From positions 310,001-374,000 of the forward strand of contig JBANDB010000001.1 of NCBI GenBank assembly GCA_037576215.1: 64,000 nucleotides of DNA. The letters are read 5' to 3'. The translations under genes were made by a program, and so were the position numbers. Below the pieces are notes generated by a model that was not told the origin of the DNA, did no database searches, and saw only the letters and a program-made list of their open reading frames with translations. This stretch comes from Armillaria gallica (Eukaryota > Basidiomycota > Agaricomycetes > Agaricales > Physalacriaceae). Of this stretch, positions 12,400 through 23,212 are shown in pieces; position 1 is the first letter of the stretch, and every line of letters begins with the position of its first letter.

Positions 12400-12625
12400 C
12401 CAACTTATAACTGCTACGAAGCCAGCCTTTGCACAGAAATTGTATATTTAGTGTACTACACATTTAATTAGGACATTCAGTGCCCACGCCGCTCAGAGAA
12501 TGGATCAATAGTTTGACGAAAATTTCTGGTTGGTCACAGCAATATCTAGGTGACGACGAAACCAAAATTTCGTCAACACGGTCACAGGTCACATGGCCTG
12601 ATGAACCGATCGAAATTATACAGTA

Positions 12626-15442
12626 TTCCTCACTCCATATTGCATCTCTACTTGTCAAACATCATTAATATAGCTATAGATATGCAAACTTAACCTCTAA
12701 TAACATAAATCACTCTTGGGGCCACCTAGGCGTGCTTCACGATGCGATTGTCACGGTGATGTCACGCATCTTTTCACAGTAATGTGACGTGAAATTAAAG
12801 GTACATTCTGGACTGATACACCCACAACTCGGCTTTGGTTTATAGAAAGAAAAATACCAGTAGACTAATACCTAGAACTTGGCCAAAGCAAAATTTCGAA
12901 ATTATTGGTGGATCCCCGATTTTGCATTGCTACAGAAGGGCATGAAGGCTCACATAAAAATTTGTTTTGGCCAATTTTCATACAAAGATGCAAATCTATT
13001 GTTTTGATGCTAATATACACGATAATTGGCCTTCCGGGCGACAGAATGTTCAGCTTCACTTTTTGCTATGAGAAGGCCATGGTAAATATATACAAACAGA
13101 AATTCCTTTAGTGGGATTGCGCCTGGCTCGATACTTGTCGCTACTGATAGCAACTGCTACCAACCGGAGTCTGAACTGAGTTGGAATTATGCCGGAATTT
13201 CCCGCTTGAGGCGTGATGCTGTTGGTCTTGCAACTGATAGTTGTTGCACTGGCTGCCTCCTGCTCTCTACTGCAGCCAGATACTAGCATTTGATGGGCCA
13301 TCACATTCGAGTGGCAGGATCTGAGTCCTATTATGAGGTAACAATACTTCATGGGTCAATGGACATACAATACATTTAAGAAGATACTCGTGGTCAGGAG
13401 TACAATTATTTAGATTGAGTCTGCTTCAAGTTAAGGCTATAGCCATGTCATACAGAGAATGTGAAGTGATGAGAACCAGAAAAGCAGAGCGCCAAATATT
13501 CAAATCTAATGCAGGCGGTAGAGGAAGAAAAAGCAATGGTCGTGTCACATCAGCACACGAGGCATACGTACATGCTGTGGTATTTAACGGGCCGATGAAA
13601 AGCTATCGAGATAAAATATTTCGTTGCAGAACCAAGCCTCAAACCAACTCAGAGGGCGACTTGGTGATGTTCCTTATGGGGTGCATAGGGAAACATGAAT
13701 TACCGTGTTTTTCTTTGATCGTCAACACTTCCTAATTCACACGAAGTACAGAAGGACACTGTAACCCTGTAGAGATGTCGAACAAAAAGCGCTGGAACAG
13801 ACGAGCACCAAACACCCAAATCCGATGCAGGTAGTCTTAAGTATGTACGTGCGGTGATATGCCGTATATGCCACGCCGTTGTGGGCCAATGAAAAGCAAA
13901 GACGAGCAACAAGAAAGAGACTACAATGTTCCTGGGCATTGTGAAGATCAGACATCGGTACATAGTGGAAAATGGAGGACCTACAACATTTGTCCCGTAT
14001 AACATGTCACAGCCTCTGACATCATCACATCGCCTCACATGGACATGTCATCATGAGGCAGCAGGCGCACCTCCTCCTTTGGGTCACCCTTATTGCTCAA
14101 AAATATCTTGTGCAACTTGTGTCGCCATTCACAAACTTTGACGGACTTGGGATCGTTTGCTATATTGCCTGGAAAGAATATTCCTTCAATATACTATGGT
14201 TAGCAGTAGAAAGAGAAGGAAATGACGCACCCTTATCATGCTCTTCTTAATCCCTCTTGCTTTTCTTCGCTGGAGGCGGACTCGTGCCCTCCTTGCTGGT
14301 GCCAACATCTTAGTCAGCCTCGCCATCGTCCTTGCTCTTGACATTCTACTTTTTCCTTCTACCTTTCTTGCTTTTTGGCGGTGCCTTCTTCTTTACATCG
14401 CTCGTTGTGCTTGTCTTGCGCTTCCTGGCTGAGGCGCCACCTTCACTGTCCTGTTTCTGTTTCTTCGACTTCTCCTCATTCTCACTGTCGAGCTGGTCAA
14501 CCTCACTGACGACACCCTCAACTGGTCCTCTTTATTGTATAGAATGGGTCACTGTACAAGGATTGAATGACCTACTACAGACTGATCCATATCGCGAGGC
14601 GAGATTGCCTGTGACTTGTCTCCGCAGGGCTCCATGTATGCTGCTCAGAAAGCATCAGAGCACTTCACAGAGCCAAAATGATTGTTTCCACTGCTTCACC
14701 AGTGTTTTGCTCCACAGGGTTTGAGAGCCTGAGTATTTGACGAAAATCACAGGTCCTAAACTTGGGAAACAACGAGAAAAAGGTACTCAAATGACGGCAG
14801 ATGAGGACCTTCATATGGCTTAGCTTTGTGCTGCTTTCTGATCTACGGTTTTGGAGCTAAAATTGAGCATCAAGACAATCCTAAATGAAGGCTTACTAAA
14901 TACTGAGGTGTTTCGGCCATGAAGTTCGCAAGATTTGAGTCTGATTTGTGAGGCGACTTAGAAGGCCTACTGTCAGGGGCACAACGGGATACACAGCCAG
15001 GCTTGAGAGCCGAAAGTCGTCAGCAACATGGAAAACTACTCACCATAAGATGCAGGATTAACTTGGATTAATTTACCTCAAATCTGGCCAGAGATCAGCA
15101 CTTGAGGAACACAAAATACTCAAATTGGACAGCTTACAGTATCACAGTGTGTTGCATTGGTTCCGCAAGAAATGAATGGAGCATTGTGGAGAGAAACATG
15201 GGTTAGACCTTATGTTGAAAACCCTGCTTGTCACAGCAAACATAGCATTTGAGGGGCACTATCCTCCAGGAAGATAAGAACACGGAAAGGGTGATTTAAG
15301 ATGAGCGTTCGCCTGGGCAGCCAAAGTTCGAAGTATAACTGTCAGAATAATATTACCACATGAATGTCTGTAGGACGATAGCGCATACCTTTAAGGCTAC
15401 AACATCTGTGTCTCGGGGATCTACAAACTGAAATATCCATGA
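12626..15442. other. Mostly unassigned; diverged tandem repeat and a Lys-rich minus-strand reading frame
   Basis: Two diverged copies of a roughly 300-bp unit sit side by side at about 13485-13735 and 13785-14010; both share AAATC(T/C)(A/G)ATGCAGG, GGGCC(G/A)ATGAAAAGC and a later ATGTTCCT run. On the minus strand, about 14345-14525 reads as a Glu/Lys-rich tail (VDQLDSENEEKSKKQKQ and similar), possibly the 3' end of a decayed transposon-associated gene. I could not extend it upstream. 12630-13400 shows nothing. Confidence 0.4.
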
Positions 15443-16129
15443 ATGGAAGCAATGGCAGCAATGCGCGAGGTGAGCCTGACAGTGGAAAGAGAATTCAAAC
15501 AGGGAACACTGGAGCAATGGGCACCGATGACGTTCCACGGTTTCGAAGCAATGGAAAGCACGAACAGATACTTCAAAAGAGTTAGAGAAGGTGATGGGGA
15601 AGAGGCGCTGACTATCGCGAGTGATATAGACCCCAAGGGCGTGCTTCAGCGACTCGTACGACCGGACCTAGCGCACACCGAAGAAAACGTTGTCCGCTAC
15701 TTCAGAGGCAAGGTAGACAAAGAGGGAAAGAGATGGTGAGCTCATGAATTGTCCACAGACATCGCATGACCTAACACGACATATACACAGCTATTTTCCA
15801 GCGAAGCCGATACTGAGAGTGATAATTCTTCTTGACTAAGGGTATAATCAGGTGAGTTCAGAAACAGGTATACTGCTTCAAGCGCTAACATTTCCCCGCA
15901 CGATCCTGCTCAAACATTGACAATATACAATTGTATCCATCAAAAACGCGAAAAGGCTGCACTCAGAGCAACGGCGACTTTAGGGAGAATCGAAGGCAAT
16001 AGCGAAGGACCAGGACAACACGGTTTCAAGTGTAAGATATTGTACATGGATGAAGAAGAGATGGGAGAGTCGAGGAAGAAGAGAAGGACAGCAGAAGTCA
16101 ATGAAGACGGACAAGACGAAATGATGTGA
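15443..16129 (+). pseudogene. Fragment of a transposon-associated hypothetical protein gene
   Basis: Exon 15443-15735 reads from ATG as a charged segment ending HTEENVVRYFRGKVDKEG. A GTGAGC...CAG intron (15736-15790) joins it to a short exon coding YFPAKPILRVI, which stops at a TAA near 15838. A further exon-like stretch to 16129 encodes a Lys/Arg/Glu-rich tail (YMDEEEMGESRKKRR). The order (H-T-x-E-N-x-V-x-Y, then a P-x-x-x-R-V-x strand, then a basic tail) resembles a hypothetical protein family I associate with large Agaricomycete transposons, where an IGDxVE segment normally follows. Here that part is missing, so I call it a degraded 3' fragment. Biochemical function unknown. Confidence 0.4.
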
Positions 16130-19100
16130 TAGTTAGAAACAACGAAGAGAGTGTGTTGGCAAAGACTATAAAAGGTAAAATAAAAGGGGAAAGAGATTCC
16201 CAGGAAAATGATGAATGTTGCCAAAAATAGCTCAGGTAGAAATCGGCAGCAAACGCTATGTTGGACGATCAAAAACGGGGTCTCAAGATGGATATAATGA
16301 CTGAATTTCCTATATTCATAGGACTCGGAATTTGCCAGAGGTCTCTTTGAGTGATTAATCAATTATACCCTTAGTACTTGAATATTTATGAATCTCCCTC
16401 ATTTTGAGGCCATAATTTTTACTTTATCTTATCCATGAAAGGAAATGGCTTAAGTCTCGTGAGGAGAAAATTTTCTGATATCACAAGTCCATTTACTGTA
16501 AATTACCCTCAAGCAAGATCTAAATTAAAGATGCCGACAGCCAGTCAATGTTGAATGCTCTCACTGCGACAGCGAGCACTGATAAATCGCCGCGGCAGTG
16601 AACCGCATTTGGCTGAAATTTCAAACTCCGGTCAGTAGCAACTTGGCTGCTACGATTCGCAAAAGGCCCACAAATTACTTAACTGCCTGGAGGGCCCAAA
16701 AATTTTGGGTGTATTCTATGTGCATGAATATGCTTGAATCAAAATTTCGAGGACCAGAAACTGAATGCATCCCTTGTGTTTAATGAATCCGCTACTGAAC
16801 AGCAGGTCTGCCACTTGATGTGGCTGTGCCTCAGGCATCAGAAAGGTCCACAGAGCGCCGTTTTTCACCACCCTCTTTGACTTTGCATTTCTGACACTCA
16901 AAAATTATTTTAGAATTTGCAGTTAGGTCTTCTGAAACTTTCCTCCTTTCCCTTTTCTTTCTCTCTCTTTTTTCTTTTTCTTTTTCTTTTCTTTTTAATT
17001 TTTTCTCAGACCGACCCACAAGCATCAGTAGCGAGCCTTGCGCCTCACCATTCATGATCAAGAACAATTTTCTGCACATGCCTTGGGCTCCTTGTCCCAA
17101 TAAAAATGGATTATGAACTAACCCCCCTGAGGCGAATTCCTGTAAGTCTCATTGAAGTCTCGACACTTCAATATTCCCACTTCCAAGAACCTATACACAT
17201 TGAGTTGTAGTATAAAAATTTAAATAAATCATGGCTAGACCCTGTCAGATTCGGACCGAGATCATTGATACGATAGTCGCCAAATGCGCGGAGTAACTTG
17301 ATTGTGCCAAAAGGCCAAACAGCGAGAGAAAGGATCAGAGAAATCCAACATCAGTCTTTGCCGTGTTTTAGTCTTGGACAAGACCAGAAAAATAAAAAAA
17401 GATCAAAGATCGAGCATTGTTCTCAACTGAGGTATACATTCTCGTCAAGAAAGATTTTGCCTTGGCAAGCTATATGATGTGGTAGGAAGGCAGCTTCTTC
17501 TCATCTTTCATCTTTCGTGTTCCAATGCTTCTGTAGAATGTGGAAATATTAGTATATTGATTTGTATCTACTACAATCAACTATAATATTTAACACTAAC
17601 ACTACAACTATTTTCTGTTTCAGAAACAGTAGAAGATATGAAGCTGTGCCATAACAAGAGGCATCTCAGGAGAATGGGCATTGGAAGGATAAGGATGGTG
17701 TGCTGGGAATATATTATGTATCAGACTAGCAGAAGAAAGCACTCCATGCCAGGTTTCCTGCAGGCTGAGATAACAAGCACCACGAAAGGGAGAAACAACC
17801 GCTAAAAAAAAACTAAACAACACAAGATATAACGATAGATAAATGCTATGAAAGAGGATAGAAGAAGCATGCACCTGCTGGCAGGTCCCCTCCTCGACGA
17901 CCACCATCCTAGTCGTCACAGCAGCTCTCTCCTTGGTCTGCGGGCATCCCCCTACAGCTCTGGTCGATTCAGCAGTGAGTGATAACGAAGGGCCGGGCAT
18001 ACCATTTCTTTTCTCAGCTGTTAGCAATGGCAGCAGCCTGGATGGAAATGCAACAATTAAATCTAGTCAGTATAACGAGAGACACCTGTACCTTCGCCCT
18101 CATATTACTAGTGTATACGCAAATGACCCATCATCAGTATCGAGTTTCAGTAAAGTGATGGTGCTAGTGGTGAGCAGAGAGGTTATACTCAATACTCAAT
18201 TCGGACTCCCAGTCAAAGTCCAACATCACGATGTTCAGCGACAGTCTCAAAAATGAGGAGGACAGAGAGGTAAGAGGCACTAAAAAAGGGAGATAAATAC
18301 TTATGTAGCAGGTAGAAGGGCCGCAGGAATGACAGAGTACGTGTTGACGGAGCAGCTACAGGGGGGGGAATGGAAGAAAACCCAACATCTATGCACGGCA
18401 TGAAGAACAGAAGCAAAATGTCAGACTAAGAGGAAGAGAACCCAATGTAAATGCACAGCATGTAACACAGAATACCTATCATAGAGAAGGAAAGCCCAGC
18501 CAGAGTCCGATGACAACACACCTGATGACCAGCAGAATACTATACATCAACAAAGAGCATAGAAACCTAGACCTCGTAGTATAGAATATCAAAATGGTGT
18601 AAAAACACTGAGGGATCAGTTGGCGCTTGAGAAGCTGACCAAATACTATACAGCACATCAACCTTGAGAAAGATGGCCAAGGTGAGATGACAATATGTGT
18701 TGGAAGATGCAGCTGTGAGTTGGTCATAATGAAAGCAGTGCTCATGGCAAGCTGTAAGGGACCAAATAAGACTAATAGAGGAAGCAAATCTCTGAGTAGC
18801 CCTTGAATAGTCGGGATCCATCCCAATGGACAGGATGAAACACCACCCAATAGTATGCTTGCAACATTTCCTTAGAATTTTCCTCTTAGAGGTGACTTCC
18901 TTGCCAAACATTACAAAGAATCAAGATGGTTGCCAGTCACAATGATTTTTTGCTTGCTACTGTCCCCTCATGCAGCTGTCACCTCCTTCATCAGGCTATG
19001 GATTTTAATTGTGTGTAAGCGCCTCAATTTCGATTACAACGTGGAAATACAACATGGAAATACACTTGATGATTGGGGAAAATAGCTGCAGAATCACTGG

Positions 19101-20805
19101 CAGGCAGTCATAGATGATAGATTGCAATGTGAGTGTGGAGTTTCGATGCTGTTCATTCTCCCACTGTATGGAGCCTGAAGCACATGGTGGGTATGAATAT
19201 TCGGTTGCATAGGTTCTGGTGCGAGTCGTAGACTTTGGAGGGGCGCTGAATCGCAAGTATAGCTTATGTGCCAGCTAAACGGACAGCTAGGAATGATGGT
19301 AGGATGTAGGTTGCACCATTGCCATGGCCCAGTAGGAGGTCCAGTATCTAACTTGATCTAGGAAAAGACGTTAGCTGAGATACTGAGAGTAAATCCAATC
19401 TTCAACTGTCTCTTGTCTCACACAATCATTTCTGGAATGACATATCCGACCACCAACATAGGCTTTTTCACTGGCAGCTCTCTCTACACTTTCCGATGAA
19501 CCCAAATACTCCTGGCAGTGGTTTCAACCCACAAATGAAAAGTTTTATATGTATGTTCTTTTTGCTGTGTGATGATCAATGTCAGTGAGGCCAAATCTAC
19601 ATCTTGCCATCAGTACTCAGCGTTGGTTCTTTGTGATAATCATATTCAATCCGTGGACATCATTGCAAGGTGATGTCATGTTCAGCTAGCGAAACTGTTG
19701 CTGAGGAATAGCATAGCAGTCCAGATAAATCTGGAAGTCTCAATGCAACTTCAAAAGATCATTGAACGGTGGTCAAAACCAAGTTGAAACAGGGAGGGGA
19801 TGCTGAGTCAGCTTAATGAAATCGAAAGTCTTGATTGCCAGCCGATCTGATTACGACTTCAGAACTCATCTCGAGCTCTACATTGAAGTAAGAATACTTA
19901 CTGTATAGCTTCAGTATCTTCCATGATCCTGGTGACAACGTTGATATTACTACCGTGGGTGCAAGATATGACATGGCCCAGAGGTAATTTGAAAGCATCA
20001 TCCTGAGGCTGATTTGCCATGGCACCGTCATTGACCTATGGTCCAGCTTTCTTGACTTTGCTGCCAGCATGCTGAACGTAAGCCCAGTCCAAATATTTGA
20101 AGCTTCTTTAACACAAGGCTCCCAGAAGTTGGCATGTTTTTCAGTTTTTCAGTTACAACAGATGCTGTCTGGACTGTTGTTTCTTGTGTGATGCTACCAA
20201 TGGGGGAAACCACCCGGATACCAAGTAGCATTGTATGAGTATCTTGCGCTGAGGATCATGCATATGTGAAGGACGCGTGCAATGATGTTTGAGCTGAGGC
20301 TTTGGATGGAATAAGATTAAAATCGGTACCACGGTTCAGTCTTTGTAGGCACCGCTTCATTGATCTTATTCTGGCTTGTAGTAATGAGTGTCGTTTCTGC
20401 TATTTCTTACAGACCTAGTACTTCTAAAAATGCACATTTGACCTGATCTGGCTGGCAGCCATTTCCAGTATCTTGGAATCACTATGTCGGTTTGCGCAGC
20501 ACGACAGGCACCAATACATCTGATCGTCTTCGAAACAAGTTGAATATTAGTGCTCATATCAACAATGTTTCAATTCTTTGACCTGTCTTTACCTGGTGAC
20601 GACCAAGGTCTGACAACACCATGTGCTGAGCTGTTGGGTTTCCGCAAGCTGTTATACGATGTTGTGAGTTGCTACGGCTCAATCGACATCAGGCCTAGGC
20701 TGATGGACTCTACAGGATCCCTTTCTTCAATTGATACAGCTGTTGGCTATGAATCTCTACATGTTGGTTGGGAAGTTGCCATAGATTACTAAATGGCTAA
20801 TCTCG
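16130..20805. other. Long gene-poor stretch
   Basis: No supported coding region is seen. 16937-17005 is a nearly pure pyrimidine tract (CT-rich microsatellite). A sequence near 17245-17295, read on the minus strand, has a weak tRNA-like B-box (GTCCGAATC, one mismatch) but does not fold as a tRNA. The remainder holds short open frames on both strands without family character. It may be the interior of a decayed large transposon, but this cannot be shown from the window. Confidence 0.4.
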
Positions 20806-20807
20806 TT

Positions 20808-20815
20808 GTATAAAG
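20808..20815 (+). promoter_or_regulatory. TATA-like box of cysteine-rich family copy B
   Basis: GTATAAAG lies about 90 bp upstream of the ATG at 20906 and is followed by GGCATTCTCTATCTTCTTAAC. Copies A, D and F have closely related leaders. Confidence 0.5.
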
Positions 20816-20905
20816 AGGGAACCACTTATGGCATTCTCTATCTTCTTAACTATATCTCAACCTTACATTGTACTCTTACAGTATCTATTCCATCTACATA
20901 TTTCG

Positions 20906-21408
20906 ATGTGCCGCCGCCGACAGTGAGCAAATACTCGCCGCCTCACCTCTTCTGCTCATCGCTCTTGAACAGAGTCAGGAATGTCTACCTCCAATGTGAT
21001 CATACCATTAACCTCATATGTCTCTGACAATTCTATGAGTCCACACCTACTGATCACCACGAACTTAGCCTGAAGAAATTGTATGGCTAATAGTGCTGCA
21101 TGCCCAATACTGTTCTCGGTCTCACATTTAGAACTCTTCCTAGATTCGATGCAAGCAGTCCAACTGCAAGTTTAGTCTCTTTCATCCTGCAAAGTGCAAA
21201 CCACCTGCTTGCTGGCAGAGCTGTTGGCAATAGTACGCATTCACTTACTCTTGTCGCCTACCTTCCTTCTAATTGGCTTGTTAGCCTTCGCTATCCTGAA
21301 CAATACTGTATGACGATGCTTGCAAGCCAATATATTTTTTGTGCTAAACTTTCAACAGCTCCCAACATCAATAGGCACTGCCCCTCCTGCTCCCATGAAA
21401 TCTGGTGA
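20906..21408 (+). pseudogene. Six-exon cysteine-rich small protein, copy B, with a broken donor site
   Basis: Exons by homology: 20906-20922, 20973-21015, 21069-21080, 21144-21232, 21285-21307, 21359-21408. Lengths 17/43/12/89/23 equal those of copy A. The conceptual product is 77 residues with the family Cys pattern (MCRRRQ, CKPPAC, SCWQY, PEQYS, HCPSC). The CGH motif has become CDH. Intron 2 begins ATATGT at 21016 instead of GTATGT; if the intron is retained, translation stops at TGA within five codons. The change is G to A, at a CpG in the related copies D and E context. Either the copy is dead or it uses a non-canonical donor. Otherwise the frame is intact. Confidence 0.7.
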
Positions 21409-23200
21409 TGCCAGAAAGCACAGTAGTCAGTCATTAATACACAACATAACACTTAGTTCTAATTGTTGACAGTCTGTTTTCATGAATTTGGCACCAGTTT
21501 TATCAGAACCTTACCTTCTTGACATTCTCTACCTATCTTTACCTAAATTTGAACCCTCGCAGTTCCTACATTGTACTATGAAATATACCCCTTTTTCCTT
21601 CACATTCTTTACCAGGCTTCAAGTTCAAACACTCACTGTCCCTATGCTGTATGATAGTATATACCCTCCTTTTGAATCCAATATGCCCTCAGACATCCTT
21701 CTCTGCTTCAGCTGCTACAATGTCTGAAGTCTCTTCATTGAATGGAGTTCTTCAAGGCACTTGCTTGGTTCGTGTTTTGTTCCTGTGGCACCACTTTCAT
21801 GTTTTTGGTATCACTCGCATGATCGTCATCAGGATCATTGCAATTGATATATCGATATCTCCTCACCTCGCATGATCATGCCATTCTGTTGATGAGTCTA
21901 TTAGTATCTCCAATACTTACACACACAGAGTCTCAATTCCATGCGACAAATTGTGTTTCGCAGATCGAGATGGCGAAGCGTTCAATGTCAAATGATTGGT
22001 GGAGTCCCTGATCAGCATCCGGAGTCAACTTGCCAATCTATATCTCTTACAATTGACAATCGAGTCAAGTAACCTTGACCAAAGATTGTTGACAGCAATG
22101 GGAGCTGTAGCAAACTAATCCAGCCTTATGAGTGACGAAAGGATGACTACCTGGTAAAGTATACATAGGTCCTAAGTAGTCTCTCATAGACAGGTGGACA
22201 ATACATACCTGATGAGAGAGGGAGGGATGGTATGTATGTACTGTACAGCACTTTGGCACTGAAGAGAAAGTGGAAAGGAGACGAGCCTAGTTGCAGATGG
22301 GTGCGTTGATTTTCTTATTTCTCTCTCACAATCTCAGCTGCCATTTAATATATATTCTACTTTATCATCATTGCCGAAGACTCACACTCATGCGCAGCTA
22401 AGCAAAATGGAATAAGGGCCATGATGGGAAGTCTATAGCCGGATACCGACAAGTTTCCATAACACAAGAGAAGAACAGCTTGCTTTACATTAATTCAAAG
22501 CAAGTTCAAGGCGAACTGTATATGCTGATTGGCCACATCCCTGTCAGATCCCTGCCTCTGATACATCAGACTCGGAAGCCATGGAATGTGTCACTGCTAT
22601 GTTTGCAGGAATTTAAACTCACGCCGCGAGATCTGGGTTTGGGGCAGAATTATGATAGGGCCGGCACACGATAGATAGTTTAGGGGGTTATCGGAACAAA
22701 TATTGTAATCGGCATGGTAGTTCACTTGAAGGTGGTGACATCATTATGAAAAACCATCAAAGTGGCAGTGACATCATCATCGGCGTCGACGTGACGTGAC
22801 GCGACTATGATCACTCCTTTTTCTCCTGTATTACAAGCATACAATGATGCCTCACTCCCTGTCGCTATCCAACCCACTCAGCAACTTCATTGTTCCAGGA
22901 CTTGAGAATGTTCCTGCACCCAATAAGCCCAAGAATAGTGTCACACCTTCCGTTCCCAGAAATATCCTGTGCCTATCCTCCCAGAGTCTTGCGGAGTTAG
23001 ACACCCATGTGGAGGCAGTCGGAATCGATGTAAGAAGATTTGACTATACATGAGGACAGCAAGGTAAGCAGATCATGTGGCTGATTGAAAGCAGGATGTA
23101 AAATGGCATTTTCAGCTGCAGCTATGAATCTGATCGGCTGCCTCGACCTATATATACCTACACACAACGAGCGTGACATGCAGAACAAGTATTCAATCAT
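21409..23200. other. No confident gene; possible 5' region of the MULE gene
   Basis: Nothing recognisable is seen in 21409-22840. An ATG frame at 22844-23052 (MMPHSLSLSNPL...) ends at TGA shortly before a GTAAGC donor-like site near 23064. It could be a first exon of the MULE transposase gene, but the phase does not join the next exon cleanly, so it is not annotated. Confidence 0.35.
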
Positions 23201-23212
23201 CTGAACCGACAG

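Larger units (their letters stand above)
7772..12623. mobile_element. Full-length 4.85-kb DNA transposon (DDE transposase plus Ulp1-like protease)
   Basis: The element is bounded by CTGTATAATTTCGATCGG and its inverted complement, with TA target duplications at 7770-7771 and 12624-12625. This is the target choice of Tc1/mariner/pogo-type elements. The inverted repeats agree for about 24 bp with one mismatch and then diverge. The motif GGTCACAGGTCACA occurs at 7796-7809 and 7841-7854 and again at 12580-12593, all in the same orientation. Two genes lie inside, both on the minus strand: a Ulp1-like protease (upstream) and an HTH+DDE transposase (downstream). Both are damaged, so this copy is probably no longer autonomous. 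A deleted derivative lies at 136-684. Confidence 0.9.

Noticed and set aside
17245..17300. Possible tRNA on the minus strand
   Set aside because: The B-box has a mismatch, the A-box does not fit and no cloverleaf forms.
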